Source: Rhodococcus pyridinivorans (lineage in GTDB: Bacteria; Actinomycetota; Actinomycetes; Mycobacteriales; Mycobacteriaceae). From it: a stretch of 64,000 bases of DNA. How positions within the stretch are numbered: the stretch's first letter is position 1; every line of letters starts with the position of its first letter. Made by a program: the position numbers and the translations under genes. Under the pieces are notes generated by a model. That model made no database searches. It saw nothing but the letters and a program-made list of their open reading frames with translations, and had not been told where the DNA came from. The stretch lies in the NCBI RefSeq assembly GCF_900105195.1, contig NZ_FNRX01000002.1:3720001-3784000 (forward strand), in the 5' to 3' direction. Positions 1 to 11,055 of this stretch are shown here, piece after piece.

Positions 1-1414
<1,414 letters not shown>

Positions 1415-2398
1415 TCAGTCACTTCCTGCACTCGAGGCGAGCGCACCGGCACCGCCGACGATCTCGCTGATTTCCTGGGTGATCTGGGCCTGCCGGGCCT
1501 GGTTCGCCTGACGGCTGAGGGTGTTCACCAATTCCGTGGCATTGTCCGTCGCGGCCTTCATGGCGGTACGACGGGCTGCCGACTCGGAGGCCGCCGCGTC
1601 CAGCAGCGACGCGTAGATGCGCGTGCTGATGTACTTCGGCAGGAGAGCCTCGAGCAGAACTCCGGCCTCCGGCTCGAAGTTGTACACGGCCTGCGGTCCC
1701 TCGTTGTCCGTGGCGCGGCGTCCGTCGGTGAGCATGTCCTCGCCGAGGTCGATCTCGTCCTCGGTGATGCTCACTTCGAGCGGAGCCATTCTGCGAACCT
1801 GGGGGGTCTGGGTCAGCATCGACACGAAGCGGGTGTAGACGATGTGCAGTTCGTCGACGCCCTCGATGGTGCCCTCGCCGTTCGGTGCGGGCACCTCGGT
1901 GCCCGAACCCGCCATGAACAGCTCGACCAGGTGACGGCTCGCCTTCGCGGCGTCCGTGTAACGGGGGTCCTGCGAGAAGCCCGTCCAGGCAGCGGCCACT
2001 TCACGCTCACGGAACGTGTAGTAGCCGAGGCCCTTACCGCCCATCACGTACAGCACAGGCTCCTTGCCCTCGCTGAGGAGCAGCTGACGCAGCTCCTCGG
2101 CTTCCTTGAGGACGTTGGAGTTGTAACCGCCGGCCATACCGCGGTCGCTGGTCACGACCAGCACTGCGGCACGCTTGGGGTTCTCGCGCTCGTTGAGCAG
2201 GGGGTGATCCAACGAGGCCGACGCACTCGCCAGCTCGGAGAGCACCTTGGTGATCTCCTCGGCGTACGGCTTGGACGCTGCCACTCGGGCCTGGGCCTTC
2301 GTGATACGCGACGTCGCGATCAGTTCCTGCGCCTTGGTGATCTTCTTGGTCGAGTTGACCGACTTGATCCGCGAGCGCAGTTCGCGCAAGTTCGCCAT
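1415..2398 (-). CDS. atpG: ATP synthase F1 subunit gamma
   Basis: Rotor shaft of F1: it turns inside the alpha3beta3 ring and couples proton flow to catalysis. The 327-residue product starts [20 protein letters not shown], the conserved N-terminal coiled-coil helix of gamma subunits, and ends with the matching C-terminal helix (NELVNT-like [20 protein letters not shown]). It contains the longer central segment usual for actinobacterial gamma (around residues 190-230, [13 protein letters not shown]). ATG start; 48 bases separate it from atpA and 6 from atpD, consistent with one transcript. Confidence 0.98.
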   Translation of the reverse strand: MANLRELRSRIKSVNSTKKITKAQELIATSRITKAQARVAASKPYAEEITKVLSELASASASLDHPLLNERENPKRAAVLVVTSDRGMAGGYNSNVLKEAEELRQLLLSEGKEPVLYVMGGKGLGYYTFREREVAAAWTGFSQDPRYTDAAKASRHLVELFMAGSGTEVPAPNGEGTIEGVDELHIVYTRFVSMLTQTPQVRRMAPLEVSITEDEIDLGEDMLTDGRRATDNEGPQAVYNFEPEAGVLLEALLPKYISTRIYASLLDAAASESAARRTAMKAATDNATELVNTLSRQANQARQAQITQEISEIVGGAGALASSAGSD

Positions 2399-2446
2399 TC
2401 GTCGATCACACTCCCTTCACTGGACGCTGGGTCATGGACTCCCCGC

Positions 2447-4090
2447 TCACTTGCGAACGGTGGTGCGCTTGACGGAGACCTGCTCCTGCTGGATCTCGTC
2501 GGCACCGAGGGCCTCGGCCTCTGCCTCGTTCACGACACGGCTGCCGTCGGAGGCGATGAAGCCCTCCTTGAACTTGGCGGTCGCGGCGCGGAGGGCCTCG
2601 ATCGACTCGTCGGACAGGGCCTTGCCACCGGCGATCTGCTCGTAGACGCCTGCGGCGTTGCGGTGCAGATCCTCGAGCAGCTCGGTCTCGAAGCGACGCA
2701 CGTCCTCGACCGGAACCGAGTCGAAGACACCTTCGCCGGCGAGGTAGATCGACACGATCTGGTCCTCGACTGCGATGGGCGCGTACTGGTCCTGCTTGAG
2801 GAGCTCGACGAGACGCTGACCGCGCTCGAGCTGAGCCTTCGACGCGGCGTCGAGGTCGGAGGCGAAGGCGGCGAAGCCTTCGAGCTCACGGAACTGCGCG
2901 AGCTCGAGACGCAGCGAACCGGAGACCTTCTTCATGCCCTTGGTCTGGGCGGCGCCACCGACTCGGGAAACCGAGATACCGACGTTGATGGCGGGGCGGA
3001 CACCCTTGTTGAACAGGTCGGACTCGAGGAAGACCTGGCCGTCGGTGATGGAGATGACGTTGGTCGGGATGTAGGCCGACACGTCGTTCGCCTTGGTCTC
3101 GATGATCGGCAGGGCCGTCAGCGAGCCGCCACCGAGCTCGTCGGAGAGCTTGGCGGAGCGCTCCAGCAGACGCGAGTGCAGGTAGAAGACGTCGCCGGGG
3201 TATGCCTCGCGGCCCGGCGGACGACGCAGCAGCAGCGAGATGGCGCGGTAGGCCTCGGCCTGCTTGGTCAGGTCGTCGAACACGATGAGGACGTGCTTGC
3301 CCTGGTACATCCAGTGCTGGCCGAGGGCCGAACCGGTGTAGGGGGCGAGCCACTTGAAGCCGGCGGAGTCGGAGGCCGGAGCCGCGACGATGGTGGTGTA
3401 CTCCATCGCGCCGTTCTCCTCGAGTGCCTGCTTGACACCCGCGATGGTCGAGCCCTTCTGGCCGATCGCGACGTAGATGCAGCGGACCTGCTGTTTCGGG
3501 TCGCCGGTCTCCCAGTTCGCCTTCTGATTCAGGATCGCGTCGATGCAGACGGCGGTCTTGCCCGTCTTGCGGTCGCCGATCACGAGCTGACGCTGGCCAC
3601 GGCCGATCGGGGTCATCGCGTCGATGGCCTTGATGCCGGTCTGCAGCGGCTCCTCGACCGGCTGGCGCTCCAGCACGGTCGCGGCCTGCAGCTCGAGGGC
3701 GCGGGTCTCATCGGCTTCGATGTCGCCGAGGCCGTCGATCGGCTGACCGAGCGGGTTCACGACGCGACCGAGGAAGTTGTCGCTCACCGGCACCGACAGA
3801 ACGTCGCCGGTCCGCTTGACTTCCTGGCCTTCCTCGATGGTCTGGAAGTCGCCCAGGATAACGGCACCGATCTCGGTGGCCTCGAGGTTGAGGGCCACGC
3901 CGAGGACGCCACCGGGGAACTCCAGCAGCTCGTTGGCCATCGCCGACGGCAGACCGCTGATGTGCGCGATGCCGTCACTGGTGTCGACGACCACGCCGAC
4001 CTCCTCGCGGGAGGCCTCCGGGGAGTAGCTCGCGGTGTAATTGTCAATCGCGCTACGGATCTCGTCGGAGGAGATCGTCAGCTCCGCCAT
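2447..4090 (-). CDS. atpA: ATP synthase F1 subunit alpha
   Basis: Non-catalytic nucleotide-binding subunit of the F1 hexamer. The 547-residue protein starts [15 protein letters not shown] and has the P-loop GDRKTGKT at residues 172-179, the DDLTKQA segment and the alpha-type signature [14 protein letters not shown]. The C-terminus is extended past the bacterial core with a charged tail ([16 protein letters not shown]), as is usual in mycobacteria and rhodococci, where this extension restrains ATP hydrolysis (family knowledge). It lies between atpH and atpG in the standard order. Confidence 0.98.
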   Translation of the reverse strand: MAELTISSDEIRSAIDNYTASYSPEASREEVGVVVDTSDGIAHISGLPSAMANELLEFPGGVLGVALNLEATEIGAVILGDFQTIEEGQEVKRTGDVLSVPVSDNFLGRVVNPLGQPIDGLGDIEADETRALELQAATVLERQPVEEPLQTGIKAIDAMTPIGRGQRQLVIGDRKTGKTAVCIDAILNQKANWETGDPKQQVRCIYVAIGQKGSTIAGVKQALEENGAMEYTTIVAAPASDSAGFKWLAPYTGSALGQHWMYQGKHVLIVFDDLTKQAEAYRAISLLLRRPPGREAYPGDVFYLHSRLLERSAKLSDELGGGSLTALPIIETKANDVSAYIPTNVISITDGQVFLESDLFNKGVRPAINVGISVSRVGGAAQTKGMKKVSGSLRLELAQFRELEGFAAFASDLDAASKAQLERGQRLVELLKQDQYAPIAVEDQIVSIYLAGEGVFDSVPVEDVRRFETELLEDLHRNAAGVYEQIAGGKALSDESIEALRAATAKFKEGFIASDGSRVVNEAEAEALGADEIQQEQVSVKRTTVRK

Positions 4091-4150
4091 GTTCTTCCTG
4101 CTCTCGGTATCTGGTCTTCGAAAAGATCTATGTGTGTGTTCGGTAGTGGA

Positions 4151-4975
4151 CTACGTGAGGCTCTTGCGCACTGCAGCGAGTCGACCCGCGGCACTACCGT
4201 CGATGACCTCGTCGCCCACCCGGACGACCAATCCACTGAGAAGCTCGGGATCGACCTCGACGTGAACCGTCACAGGCTTCCCGTAGATGCGGGTCAGGGT
4301 CGCGGTGAGCCGCTCCTCCTGCTTCGCATCGAGCGGTGCCGCGCTGCGGACGTGCGCGACGGCACGGTCCCGCTGGGCCGCGGCGAGCGCCGACAACTCG
4401 TCGAACGTCTCGGCCGGCGACTTGCTCAGCCGACCGACCGCGTGGACCGCCAGCGCCTCGGTGACTGCGGTGACCTTGCCGTACAGCAGGCGCGTCAGCA
4501 GATCACGCTTGGCCGAAGCCGGGGTGCTGCGATCCGAGAGCGTCTGCTCGAGCTCCGGGTCGCCTGCCACGATGCGACCGAGGCGGAACAGTTCGTCCTC
4601 GACGGTGTCGAGCTGGTCCTGGTCCGCTGCGGCCTTCAGCAGTGCCTCACGGCCGAGCTGGACGAGCGAGTCGGTCAGGTCGGACTGTGCCGACCAGTCC
4701 TGCCCCGCTGCGGCCTTGACGGTCGCGAGGGTCTGGGCCGAAACCTTGCCGCCGAAGACCTGCTCGGCCAGCCGCTCGCGAACGGCAGCCGGGGCCGAGG
4801 CGTCGGCCAGCGCGGTCCGGAGGGCGCGCTGGCTGTCGAGCGCCTCGACCACCGAGAAGAGTTCGGAACCGGCCTGAGCCGCAGCGGCAGTCGCGGCACC
4901 CGAGCCCAGGGCGGACTGCAACGCGGAACGCGTATGAGCGAGTGCCTCACGGCTTGCTGCGTACATGGTGCTCAC
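4151..4975 (-). CDS. atpH: ATP synthase F1 subunit delta (unfused)
   Basis: Peripheral-stalk subunit linking F1 to the b subunits. The product has 274 residues, starts [19 protein letters not shown] and ends in the conserved delta C-terminal sheet ([20 protein letters not shown]). It is longer than E. coli delta (about 177) but lacks the N-terminal b-like membrane helix found in the mycobacterial AtpH fusion (about 446 residues). Its start overlaps the stop of atpF by 4 bases (4972-4975), implying translational coupling. Confidence 0.96.
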   Translation of the reverse strand: MSTMYAASREALAHTRSALQSALGSGAATAAAAQAGSELFSVVEALDSQRALRTALADASAPAAVRERLAEQVFGGKVSAQTLATVKAAAGQDWSAQSDLTDSLVQLGREALLKAAADQDQLDTVEDELFRLGRIVAGDPELEQTLSDRSTPASAKRDLLTRLLYGKVTAVTEALAVHAVGRLSKSPAETFDELSALAAAQRDRAVAHVRSAAPLDAKQEERLTATLTRIYGKPVTVHVEVDPELLSGLVVRVGDEVIDGSAAGRLAAVRKSLT

Positions 4976-5535
4976 TTTCCGGATGCAGAGTCAGCGCTGA
5001 GGGAGTCGAGTTCGTCGAGGAACCGATCGATCGAGCCGGCACGCTTCACGTCGTCCGCGAGCGCTTCGCCGAGGATCTTCTCGGCGAGATCCACGGAGCT
5101 GCGTCCGAGATCGCTACGCAGCTCGGCCACGATCTGCTGGCGCTGGGCCTGCAGCTGGTTGTGACCGGCGGCGACGATACGGTCGCTCTCCTCTTGGGCC
5201 TGCGCCTTCATGTCGGCGATGATCTGCTGGCCCTGTGCACGGGCCTCTTCACGGATCTGCGCCGCCTCGGTGCGAGCCTCGGCGAGCTGGCTACGGTACT
5301 GCTCGAGCGCGGCCGCAGCCTCCGCCTGAGCTTCCTCTGCCTTCTTGATGCCGCCTTCGATCAGCTCCGAACGCTCGTCGAGCACCTTCTGGAACATCGG
5401 AAGCACGAACTTCCAGAAGACGAATCCGACGAGGATCAGGGCGACCAGCGACCAGACGATGTCGTATGTCGCGGGGAGAAGGGGATTGGGAGTCTCCCCT
5501 TCCTCTGCCGCGAGGATCAGGATGCTGTCAGCCAT
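4972..5535 (-). CDS. atpF: ATP synthase Fo subunit b
   Basis: Membrane-anchored arm of the peripheral stalk. The 187-residue protein has one transmembrane helix at about residues 26-46 ([20 protein letters not shown]) followed by a long charged coiled coil rich in Ala, Glu and Gln ([21 protein letters not shown]). ATG start; it lies 13 bases downstream of atpE and overlaps atpH by 4 bases. Confidence 0.97.
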   Translation of the reverse strand: MADSILILAAEEGETPNPLLPATYDIVWSLVALILVGFVFWKFVLPMFQKVLDERSELIEGGIKKAEEAQAEAAAALEQYRSQLAEARTEAAQIREEARAQGQQIIADMKAQAQEESDRIVAAGHNQLQAQRQQIVAELRSDLGRSSVDLAEKILGEALADDVKRAGSIDRFLDELDSLSADSASGK

Positions 5536-5548
5536 TGTGATCGTCGGA

Positions 5549-5848
<300 letters not shown>

Positions 5849-5887
5849 TCAGTCTTTGTGTAGATGTGGGTCGTGCCGTTCGTCGAG

Positions 5888-6667
5888 CTAGTGCTCTTCG
5901 GCGTGCAGGGCCAGGTCGATGTACACCGCGGTGAGCAGCGCGAAGATGTAGGCCTGCAGGACGATCACCAGGAGCTCGAAGAAGGTGAACGCGATTCCGC
6001 CGATGAGAGAACCGATGCCGAACACCTTCATGAAGCCGTCGGAATCGAAGAAGAAGAACTGCGTGGCACTGAAGAACAGCACGAGCATGATGTGACCGGC
6101 CAGCATGTTGGCCATGAGACGAATGGTCAGCGTGAACGGCCGCAGAATGAACGTCGAGACGAACTCGATCGGGATCACCAGCACGTGGAGAGCGGGCGGC
6201 AGGTTCGGGATGACGATGCTGCTCTTGACGTAGCGGAAGAATCCGTACTTCTTGATGCCCACATAGTTGAAGACGATGTAGGCGAGTGCCGCGAGCACGA
6301 TCGGCATACCGATTCGTGCGTTGGACGAGATGTTGAGGAACGGGATGACCGATGTCAGGTTCAGACCGACCACCAGGAAGAAGATGGTGACGATCACCGG
6401 GAGGAACCGGCGTCCCTGTTCCTTACCGAGGATGTCCTCGGCGATGTGGATCCGGACGAAGTCGAGCATGATCTCGGCGACGTTCTGCACGCCCCGCGGC
6501 ACGATCTTCGGACTCCGCAACGCGAAGAAGAAGAACAGCGCGACGATCAGGGCGACGGCGACGCGGATGAGCATCAACCGGTCCATCTCGAAGGGGGTTC
6601 CTTCGAACAGGACTGCCGGTGGGAAAAAATCAGCTAGTGACGGCGCGTGGAATTCTCCGGCTGCCAA
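5888..6667 (-). CDS. atpB: ATP synthase Fo subunit a
   Basis: Stator channel subunit that passes protons to the c ring. From the TTG at 6667 it reads 259 residues with about five or six hydrophobic helices; the essential arginine lies in TIRLMANMLAGH and the C-terminal helix in LQAYIFALLTAVYI. The start is uncertain: no Shine-Dalgarno sits near TTG 6667, but an in-frame CTG at 6682 (adding L-S-V-T-T) is preceded by GGGAGAGAG about 4-6 bases upstream. First gene of the atpB-to-atpD series, separated from atpI by 328 bases. Confidence 0.95.
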   Translation of the reverse strand: MAAGEFHAPSLADFFPPAVLFEGTPFEMDRLMLIRVAVALIVALFFFFALRSPKIVPRGVQNVAEIMLDFVRIHIAEDILGKEQGRRFLPVIVTIFFLVVGLNLTSVIPFLNISSNARIGMPIVLAALAYIVFNYVGIKKYGFFRYVKSSIVIPNLPPALHVLVIPIEFVSTFILRPFTLTIRLMANMLAGHIMLVLFFSATQFFFFDSDGFMKVFGIGSLIGGIAFTFFELLVIVLQAYIFALLTAVYIDLALHAEEH

Positions 6668-6995
6668 GGTGGTGACGCTCAGCGCTCTCTCCCGTAGTCG
6701 GCCGCAGGCATGCCGTCTGCGGTTCGATCGGACATTGACGATCCAGAAGTCGACCAGGTCGGCTCGCGTATTCGCCAGTGGTCCGAACCGCGTGAACGGT
6801 CCCGCTTCCTGCCGGTGTCGGCGACTCTCGTCGACTCGGCGGCCATTTGAACACGACCGCCTACGAAGTCACAACTGCGCACCCTCTTCGAACCCGATGC
6901 GGGCAGCGTCACTCTCGTAGAACTCACCCTACCAACTGCTCTACGACAGTGCGTAGGTGGGTTCCTACGTGGGGGGTTATGGACAAGCGGTGCTA
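6668..6995 (-). promoter_or_regulatory. atpI-atpB intergenic region with small hairpin
   Basis: A 328-base stretch without a convincing gene between atpI and atpB. It contains a short perfect inverted repeat CGTAGG / CCTACG (6952-6957 and 6964-6969, 6-base loop) just after the atpI stop. A weak -35/-10 pair (TTGTGA, 17 bases, TTCAAA) can be picked out on the minus strand around 6848-6876. The most likely role is an internal promoter or mRNA-processing region that raises expression of the atp structural genes; this is inference. Confidence 0.35.
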
Positions 6996-7475
6996 CTACC
7001 GATCGTCGTTGTCGGATCCGGACGATGCCTGGGGATCGACGTACAGGGCACGTTGCGAGAGCACCCCGTAGGTCTCGGCTCCCAGAACGATGACCAGGGC
7101 GAACACGATGGTGAGGACGAGCGCGTTGCGGTTGTAGAAGTCGAGCGAGTCGAGCGAGCCCATCACGACGATGGCGAGGATCAGCTTCAGCAGCCAGGTG
7201 CCGAGAAGTACGGCTCCGGCGGTCATCGCCGGCATCTTCGACGTCAGGAGAACGCCGAGTGCGGTGAAGAGGATGAACCCTCCGCCGACGGCCGCTCCGA
7301 TGAGTGCACCCCACAGACCGGGCATCCCGGCGACGAGCACCGAGATCACCGACGCCACGACGGCGAGCGCGAGAAGACCGAGGGCGCCGTACCGCACGGC
7401 CGCGCGCATCGGCGCGATCGGATCGGGCAGCGAGGGCAGGCCGTGGTCGGGTTCGGGATGATCCGGGTTCGTCAC
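6996..7475 (-). CDS. atpI: AtpI-like membrane protein of the atp operon
   Basis: Small integral membrane protein of 159 residues read from the GTG at 7475 (V-T-N-P-D-H-P-E-P). It has four predicted helices (around residues 27-45, 50-70, 80-100 and 108-128), a soluble acidic N-terminus and a polar tail (SSGSDNDDR). Position between wecA and atpB matches the Rv1303-type gene of mycobacteria; AtpI proteins are thought to help assemble the c ring. The frame stays open far upstream, but that part overlaps wecA and is not coding. Confidence 0.8.
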   Translation of the reverse strand: MTNPDHPEPDHGLPSLPDPIAPMRAAVRYGALGLLALAVVASVISVLVAGMPGLWGALIGAAVGGGFILFTALGVLLTSKMPAMTAGAVLLGTWLLKLILAIVVMGSLDSLDFYNRNALVLTIVFALVIVLGAETYGVLSQRALYVDPQASSGSDNDDR

Positions 7476-7486
7476 GATATCCGAGC

Positions 7487-8692
7487 CTAACCGACCTCTC
7501 GGGAGTGCTCCGGCGGCGTCTCCCCCGACTCGTCGTGCCGCCGCAGCGACGGCACAGCGGTCACGACGAGGGCGAACACGAGACCGCCCGCGAGGATCAA
7601 CACCACGGCCCGCCGGTCGAGCAGCGAGGAACCGACAGCCCCGAAGGCCAGGATTCCGACCCACAGGTAGAGCAGCAGCACCACGCGACGGTGCGAGTGC
7701 CCGATCTGCAGCAGGCGGTGGTGGAGGTGCATCTTGTCGGGGCTGAAGGGGCTGACGCCGGCCCGGGTGCGCCGCACGATCGCGAGGAGCAGGTCGAGGA
7801 TCGGGATGAACATCACGGCACCGACCAGGATCAGCGGCGAGAGCAGACCGAGCAGGTCGCGCGAACCGTAGGCGCTGAGCGGGATGAGGCCCGAGGCGCT
7901 TGTGGAGATTGCGGCGAGCATGAGACCGATGAGCATGGACCCGGAGTCGCCCATGAAGATCTTGGCGGGCTGGAAGTTGTGCGGCAGGAAGCCGAGGCAA
8001 GCGCCGGCGAGGGCCGCGGCCATGAGAGCCGGCGGGTAGGCGGAGACGTCGCCGCCCTGATCGAGCAGCAGACCCACGGAGAACGCGCAGATCGCGAGTG
8101 CGGCGATGAGACCCAGTCCGGCCGCGAGTCCGTCGAGCCCGTCGACGAAGTTCATCGCGTTGATCGTCACCGCGGCGACGGCGACGGTGATGAGACCGCC
8201 CTGGAGCTGGTCGAGTACGAGTGTCGAGGCACTGAACGGGTCGTAGATGACGATCCAGCTCACGCCCATGATCACGAGCACGCCGGCCGCGGTGACCTGG
8301 CCGACGAACTTGGTGAGCGCGTCGAGTCCCCACCGGTCGTCGACGATGCCGACGACGACGATGATCGAGGCCGCAGCGAGCGCCGCCCCCATATCCGGGG
8401 TGAATTCGAAACCCCTTGTCAGAGCAGGTAATTGCTGAGCGAAGACGATTCCCGCGACGAGGCCGATGTACATGCCGACCCCACCCATCCGCGGGGTCGG
8501 GGTCACGTGCACGTCGCGGTCGCGGGGAACGGCGACCGCTCCGAACTTCAGCGCGAGGATCCGCACCACACCGGTCGCGAGGAAGGTCACCACCGCGGCG
8601 GTGAGCAGGACGAGGAGAAGCTCCCGGATGGGAACGCCGGCGCCGCGCCCGGCCTGGGCGAGCAGTACGGCGGTGGTGTCGGCTGCAGTCAC
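7487..8692 (-). CDS. wecA: Undecaprenyl/decaprenyl-phosphate GlcNAc-1-phosphate transferase
   Basis: Polytopic enzyme of the MraY/WecA family that transfers GlcNAc-1-phosphate from UDP-GlcNAc to polyprenyl phosphate, the first step of mycobacterial-type arabinogalactan linker synthesis. The 401-residue protein (GTG start) shows the family motifs in order: TPTPRMGG, VGIVDDRWG (Asp pair), NAMNFVDGLDGLAAG, FMGDSGSM and HLHHRLLQIGHSHRR, spread over roughly eleven helices. It lies directly upstream of atpI (11-base gap) as in Mycobacterium (rfe/wecA, Rv1302). Confidence 0.93.
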   Translation of the reverse strand: MTAADTTAVLLAQAGRGAGVPIRELLLVLLTAAVVTFLATGVVRILALKFGAVAVPRDRDVHVTPTPRMGGVGMYIGLVAGIVFAQQLPALTRGFEFTPDMGAALAAASIIVVVGIVDDRWGLDALTKFVGQVTAAGVLVIMGVSWIVIYDPFSASTLVLDQLQGGLITVAVAAVTINAMNFVDGLDGLAAGLGLIAALAICAFSVGLLLDQGGDVSAYPPALMAAALAGACLGFLPHNFQPAKIFMGDSGSMLIGLMLAAISTSASGLIPLSAYGSRDLLGLLSPLILVGAVMFIPILDLLLAIVRRTRAGVSPFSPDKMHLHHRLLQIGHSHRRVVLLLYLWVGILAFGAVGSSLLDRRAVVLILAGGLVFALVVTAVPSLRRHDESGETPPEHSREVG

Positions 8693-8711
8693 GTGCTCCG
8701 TTCCTCCGCCG

Positions 8712-9374
8712 CTACTCCCCGCCGGACCGAAGGCGCTCGGGATCGTCGCCGAGCACCTCCGCGAGTGCTTCGGCCGTCACCGCGCCTTCGCGCAGGATGC
8801 GTGGGCGGTCGCCCGTGAGGTCGACGATCGTCGATGCGACCCCGTGCTCTGCCGGGCCACCGTCGAGATAGACACTCGCCGATGCTCCGAGTTGCTCGCG
8901 CGCCTCGGTGACGTTCGTGGCGGGGGGCCGACCGGAGACGTTGGCGCTGGAGACCGCGAGCGGACCGACCTCGCGCAGCAGTTCCAGGATGACGGGGTGC
9001 AGCGGCATGCGGAGCATGACGGTGCCGCGGGTGTCGCCGAGATCCCAGGCCAGGGATGGTGCCTGGTGCACCACGAGGCTGAGTCCGCCCGGCCAGAACG
9101 CGCGGATCAACTCCCGCGCCTCGGGACGCACCGAGGCGACGAGACCGTCGATGGTCGTCCAGGAGCCGACGAGGACCGGCACCGGCATGTCGCGGCCGCG
9201 CCCCTTCGCGCGCAGGAGCGCCGTTACGGCGTCGGAGTCGAAGGCGTCGGCAGCGATGCCGTACACCGTGTCGGTGGGTACGACGACGAGTCGTCCGGCC
9301 TTGAGTGCGCCGCGCGCCGCGTTGAGTCCGGCGGCGCGCGAAGCTTCGTTGTTGCAGTCGTACACGGTGCTCAC
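8712..9374 (-). CDS. L-threonylcarbamoyladenylate synthase (Sua5/YrdC family)
   Basis: Makes threonylcarbamoyl-AMP from threonine, bicarbonate and ATP for the t6A37 modification of ANN-decoding tRNAs. The 220-residue protein is read from GTG 9374 (V-S-T-V-Y-D-C). The YrdC core is clear: GRLVVVPTDTVYGIAADAF, the KGRGRDMPVPVLV nucleotide-binding segment and SSANVSGRPPATNV. An upstream in-frame start at 9401 would add MRPKWKNER but has no ribosome-binding site. It follows prmC in the same order as Rv1301 in mycobacteria. Confidence 0.92.
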   Translation of the reverse strand: MSTVYDCNNEASRAAGLNAARGALKAGRLVVVPTDTVYGIAADAFDSDAVTALLRAKGRGRDMPVPVLVGSWTTIDGLVASVRPEARELIRAFWPGGLSLVVHQAPSLAWDLGDTRGTVMLRMPLHPVILELLREVGPLAVSSANVSGRPPATNVTEAREQLGASASVYLDGGPAEHGVASTIVDLTGDRPRILREGAVTAEALAEVLGDDPERLRSGGE

Positions 9375-9425
9375 GCGCTCATTCTTCCACTTCGGCCGCA
9401 ATCGGCACCGGACGGGTCCTGCCCG

Positions 9426-10349
9426 TCAGCCGTCCGCCGCAGACCGTACCGACTTCATGCGGTCGGCCTCCACCGCCGTGGGAACACGGTGCGCGGTCAC
9501 GAAGCGGGCCTTCCCGGCGAGGTCGGGGTGCCGCACGACGTCGCCGAACACCCGACGCTGCTCGAACAGTTCGGCGACCAGCAGGCTGTGCGTGTCGTCG
9601 TGCTCAACCGCTGCCGCTCCCCCGATCCGCAGCCACCGCGCAATGTTGGAAACCATGGGCCGGATGACGGACAGTCCGTCCGCTCCCCCGAAGAGCGCCG
9701 AGTGCGGATCGTGTTCGACCACCTCGGGTTCGAGGTCGGCTCCTTCCGGGATGTAGGGCGGGTTGGCGACCACCAGGTCGACACTGCCTTCGAGGTTGGT
9801 GAGCAGCATGCGGTCGGTGACATCGCCCTGGTACAGCCGGATCGGGGAGTCCCCTTCCTCCGCGCGGGTCTCGGCGTTCCGACGCGCCCAGGCGAGAGCC
9901 TTCGCTTCGAGTTCGACGGCGTGGACCTCGGCGTCGGGACGCGCATGCGCGATCGCCAGCGCCAGCGCGCCGGATCCGGTGCACAGGTCGAGGACGACCG
10001 GGTTGCGGCTGCCGTGGCGTTCGAGGAAGGCCAGCGCCCAGCCGAGCAGCAGTTCCGTCTCGGGTCGCGGGACGAACACCCCCGGCCCCACTGCCAGGTC
10101 GATCTCCCCCATCGGCGAGGTGCCGGTGATGTACTGCAGAGGAATCCGCTTCGCCCGCTGTTCGACCATCGAGCGGTAGGCGTCGATGGTCGTCGCCTCG
10201 ACGAGCGGGACCAGACCGAGTCGCCCGCGCTCGATGCCGAGCAGGTGCGCTGCGAGAAGTTCGGCGTCGACCCGGGGACTCGGGACTCCGGCTTCCTCGA
10301 GGACCGATGCCGCTTCGATGATGGCCAGGCGCAGAGGTTGACGGCTCAC
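9426..10349 (-). CDS. prmC: Peptide chain release factor N5-glutamine methyltransferase
   Basis: Methylates the glutamine of the GGQ motif in release factors RF1 and RF2 using S-adenosylmethionine. The 307-residue product has the N-terminal helical domain (MSRQPLRLAIIEAASVLEEA), the SAM-binding VLDLCTGSGALALAIA and the catalytic NPPY motif in VANPPYIPEG. Its substrate RF1 is encoded just upstream but is separated here by an oppositely oriented gene. The C-terminus ends about 50 bases before the YrdC-family gene start. Confidence 0.95.
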   Translation of the reverse strand: MSRQPLRLAIIEAASVLEEAGVPSPRVDAELLAAHLLGIERGRLGLVPLVEATTIDAYRSMVEQRAKRIPLQYITGTSPMGEIDLAVGPGVFVPRPETELLLGWALAFLERHGSRNPVVLDLCTGSGALALAIAHARPDAEVHAVELEAKALAWARRNAETRAEEGDSPIRLYQGDVTDRMLLTNLEGSVDLVVANPPYIPEGADLEPEVVEHDPHSALFGGADGLSVIRPMVSNIARWLRIGGAAAVEHDDTHSLLVAELFEQRRVFGDVVRHPDLAGKARFVTAHRVPTAVEADRMKSVRSAADG

Positions 10350-10533
10350 GCCTTACAGCGTGCCACGACCTCGTACCTGCACTACGCCGAGGTAGCCCTC
10401 GCATTGCACGCAGAACACCCGGACCGGACATCGAGGGTGTTTCCGACAACGTGATTGACGGCACGGCGGGATGGGCACCCGAACGAGGACCGATACCTTC
10501 CGGTCGGTTTCATCGACAGAAAGGGATTGCTCC

Positions 10534-11007
10534 ATGAAGACGCGGACTGTGCGTGGAATCACCGTCCTTGCCGCTGCGGGTGCGACCGCCTTCGCGGCCC
10601 CTGCTCTCGCGAGTGCCGAGCCCATCGACTTCCAGCCGATCCCCATCGGATGCCCGGCGGGTATCGGCGTGGTCGACACGGAGACCGCTCTCGCCGAGGA
10701 GGACGCGGAGCCCGGCCAGATCGAGTACGAGATCGAGCAGGAGGGCAGCGGAGGAGGCCAGATCAGCTGGGTGAACCTGAGGACGCTGCGGCTGGGTGGT
10801 GGTGTCCTTCCGGACGCAATCGACGAGGAGGAACCTGCCGTCGCTCTCCAGACCGGTGACGGACTCGTCGTCAGCGCAGTCTGGGGTGCCCATCAGAACG
10901 CCGGCGGCGAGGGCTGCTTCCTGCTGCCGGGCGTCGATCTCACGAACGTTCCACCGGCGGCGGTCGAGGACGGCGAGGCCGGTCAGGGCGACGACACTCC
11001 TGCCTGA
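10534..11007 (+). CDS. Small secreted protein of unknown function
   Basis: 157 residues from the ATG at 10534. A classical signal peptide is visible: MKTRTVRG basic start, hydrophobic ITVLAAAGATAFAAPA and a cleavage site after ALASA (about residues 28-29). The mature part is acidic (TALAEEDAEPGQIEYEIEQE; tail EDGEAGQGDDTPA) with two cysteines (C-P-A-G and E-G-C-F-L) that could form one disulfide. No family recognised. It is the only plus-strand gene in the housekeeping block, inserted antisense between prmC and prfA; an in-frame ATG at 10471 would place the signal peptide internally and is less likely. Confidence 0.75.
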   Translation: MKTRTVRGITVLAAAGATAFAAPALASAEPIDFQPIPIGCPAGIGVVDTETALAEEDAEPGQIEYEIEQEGSGGGQISWVNLRTLRLGGGVLPDAIDEEEPAVALQTGDGLVVSAVWGAHQNAGGEGCFLLPGVDLTNVPPAAVEDGEAGQGDDTPA

Positions 11008-11021
11008 TCCCCTGGCGACGA

Positions 11022-11055
11022 GCCCGGTTCGCGGTTACTCCGCCGCGAGCCGGGC
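11022..11055. terminator. Bidirectional hairpin between convergent genes, prfA stop in loop
   Basis: Arms GCCCGGTTCGCGG (11022-11034) and CCGCGAGCCGGGC (11043-11055) pair over 13 bases with one T-G wobble and an 8-base loop. The loop contains the prfA stop codon (TAA on the minus strand at 11037-11035). No U-tract on either side, as is common for actinobacterial terminators. Confidence 0.6.

Noticed and set aside
8466..10454. Long plus-strand frame (~660 codons) across wecA, the YrdC gene and prmC
   Set aside because: Antisense shadow of three clearly recognised genes; no family signature or start site.
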